From Candidatus Nitrosopumilus sp. (GTDB taxonomy: Archaea; Thermoproteota; Nitrososphaeria; Nitrososphaerales; Nitrosopumilaceae), in NCBI GenBank assembly GCA_011055585.1, contig DRGT01000010.1:1-5206 (forward strand): DNA of 5,206 nt, read 5' to 3'. Position 1 is the stretch's first letter, and each line of letters starts with the position of its first letter. The notes beneath the pieces are model-generated. The model ran no database searches. It had not been told where the DNA came from and was given only the letters and a program-made list of their open reading frames with translations. Positions 4,513-5,206 of this stretch are shown piece after piece. The position numbers and the translations under genes were made by a program.

Positions 4513-5206
4513 CAGCAAGCGTGCACCATCAGAAATAACTTCAACCTTTTGTCTAACCCCTTGAGTTTTGAGAATGTAATCCATGGCGTGTTTTGTACTG
4601 TTTAGTGAGATCATGTTCAGCCTTTTTACATAAAGCTCAGGAAGAATTGAAACTAGAGCAATTTGAAATTTCTTTTGTATTTCTGTTAGAAACAAAATAT
4701 CTTCCATTCCATCAATGTACTTTGTTGGATTTTTTAATCGCTCAACACCTAATCGTCCTTCAATGAATTGTTCAATTGCTTGAGAACCAATACCATTTTT
4801 GCATTCTGCAAGCAATATAGCTAAACCATCTTGTTTTATTGAACCACTACAATTCCACAAAGATGACAAGGATCTTGCAAGTGTGTCGTTGCTGGCATTC
4901 TTTCCAGTACTAATTACCATGGTTTTGTGTTCGCCAACATCTTTTGTGCCAAAACCTTCAAGTGTTTGAGAAAGTGAAACTGTGGAGGATGGATGGCCAA
5001 CCGCTAAATCTACTATTCCTTTAGAGCTTGCAACTACCTCAATTCCTTGAATCTCAAAATTATTTGTGAATTTTTTTGCTTCCTCCATACTATCACCAAC
5101 ATGACCAGGTGATGGAAGATTTTCCTTTCGTTTAGCGTATGCAGCTAACATTCCATCTTTGCCAAATTTTTTTATTAATCTTGTAGCAATTGTTTCAAAA
5201 CCAAAT
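4504..5206 (-). CDS. LarA-superfamily-like protein, C-terminal part (5' end outside window)
   Basis: The frame stays open from the window edge to a TAA read at 4506-4504, giving 233 visible residues. The Met at 5151 is internal: another 18 codons (FGFETIATRLIKKFGKDG) precede it without a stop. The visible part resembles the C-terminal half of LarA-type nickel-pincer enzymes. A strand plus Gly/Asn loop (VISTGKNASNDTLARSL, 97-113) matches the 'STGGYPxDxxLYQ' region. SIKQDGLAILLAECKNGIGSQAIEQFIEG (122-150) matches 'AVKxGGxIILVAECxxGxGxxxFExWL'. The end (IALVSILPELYVKRLNMI, then HAMDYILKTQG, then VEVISDGARLLL) matches the family's closing strand-helix-strand pattern. The N-terminal domain with the cofactor-binding Lys and His residues is not visible, so activity cannot be judged. 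Many LarA relatives act on 2-hydroxyacids other than lactate, and archaeal members are largely uncharacterised. This is a pattern-based call. The gene converges with the protease, overlapping by 9 bp. Confidence 0.6.
   Translation of the reverse strand, partial: FGFETIATRLIKKFGKDGMLAAYAKRKENLPSPGHVGDSMEEAKKFTNNFEIQGIEVVASSKGIVDLAVGHPSSTVSLSQTLEGFGTKDVGEHKTMVISTGKNASNDTLARSLSSLWNCSGSIKQDGLAILLAECKNGIGSQAIEQFIEGRLGVERLKNPTKYIDGMEDILFLTEIQKKFQIALVSILPELYVKRLNMISLNSTKHAMDYILKTQGVRQKVEVISDGARLLLR

Noticed and set aside
4480..4526. Two GTGCAC copies around the convergent protease/LarA-like 3' ends
   Set aside because: A six-base self-complementary word occurring twice within coding sequence is too little to call a repeat or site.
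1..5206. CRISPR array, insertion sequence, tRNA/rRNA gene or defence cassette
   Set aside because: No spaced direct repeats, transposase motifs, terminal inverted repeats, cloverleaf or rRNA-like sequence was found; gaps between genes are all under 100 bp.

Overview
The window reads as a dense stretch of an AT-rich archaeal chromosome. It most resembles a Nitrosopumilus-type ammonia-oxidising archaeon (Thaumarchaeota/Nitrososphaerota). The reasons are the low GC content judged by eye, the almost complete lack of Shine-Dalgarno motifs, TATA-like boxes centred about 26 nt upstream of start codons (the spacing expected for leaderless archaeal transcripts), and a typically archaeal gene set: a Trm5/Taw2-family tRNA enzyme, an Ard1/RimI-type N-acetyltransferase and a membrane site-2 protease. 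The species assignment is inference; no marker gene is present.

Layout, left to right. (1) The 3' part of a UbiE-like class I methyltransferase (+, cut by the window start) converges with, and overlaps by 20 bp, a polytopic membrane protein gene on the minus strand that is perhaps a divergent UbiA-superfamily member. (2) A 90-bp divergent promoter region (1218-1307) carries one TATA box for each side. It drives the membrane protein leftwards and a cupin plus Trm5/Taw2-like methyltransferase pair rightwards. (3) The methyltransferase ends exactly where a small two-helix membrane protein gene on the minus strand ends; the two stop codons abut inside a 14-bp palindrome. (4) The small gene and an upstream GNAT acetyltransferase both run leftwards, each with its own TATA box. 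(5) A 97-bp divergent region (3294-3390) between the GNAT gene and an M50 site-2 protease holds a perfect 10-bp inverted repeat exactly between the two promoters, plus two weaker repeat pairs. (6) The protease converges, with a 9-bp overlap, on a minus-strand gene cut by the window end, whose visible part looks like the C-terminal domain of the LarA (nickel-dependent lactate racemase) superfamily.

The genes look mainly like housekeeping and conserved-hypothetical functions rather than one pathway. The only suggestive pairing is the UbiE-like methyltransferase beside a possible UbiA-like membrane protein, which would fit quinone or other prenyl-lipid chemistry but is not proven. I see no mobile element, CRISPR array, RNA gene or defence system. 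The most interesting signals are the operator-like repeat between the GNAT and protease promoters, the loss of the usual Asn in the Trm5-type 'NLP' motif, and the LarA-like gene.
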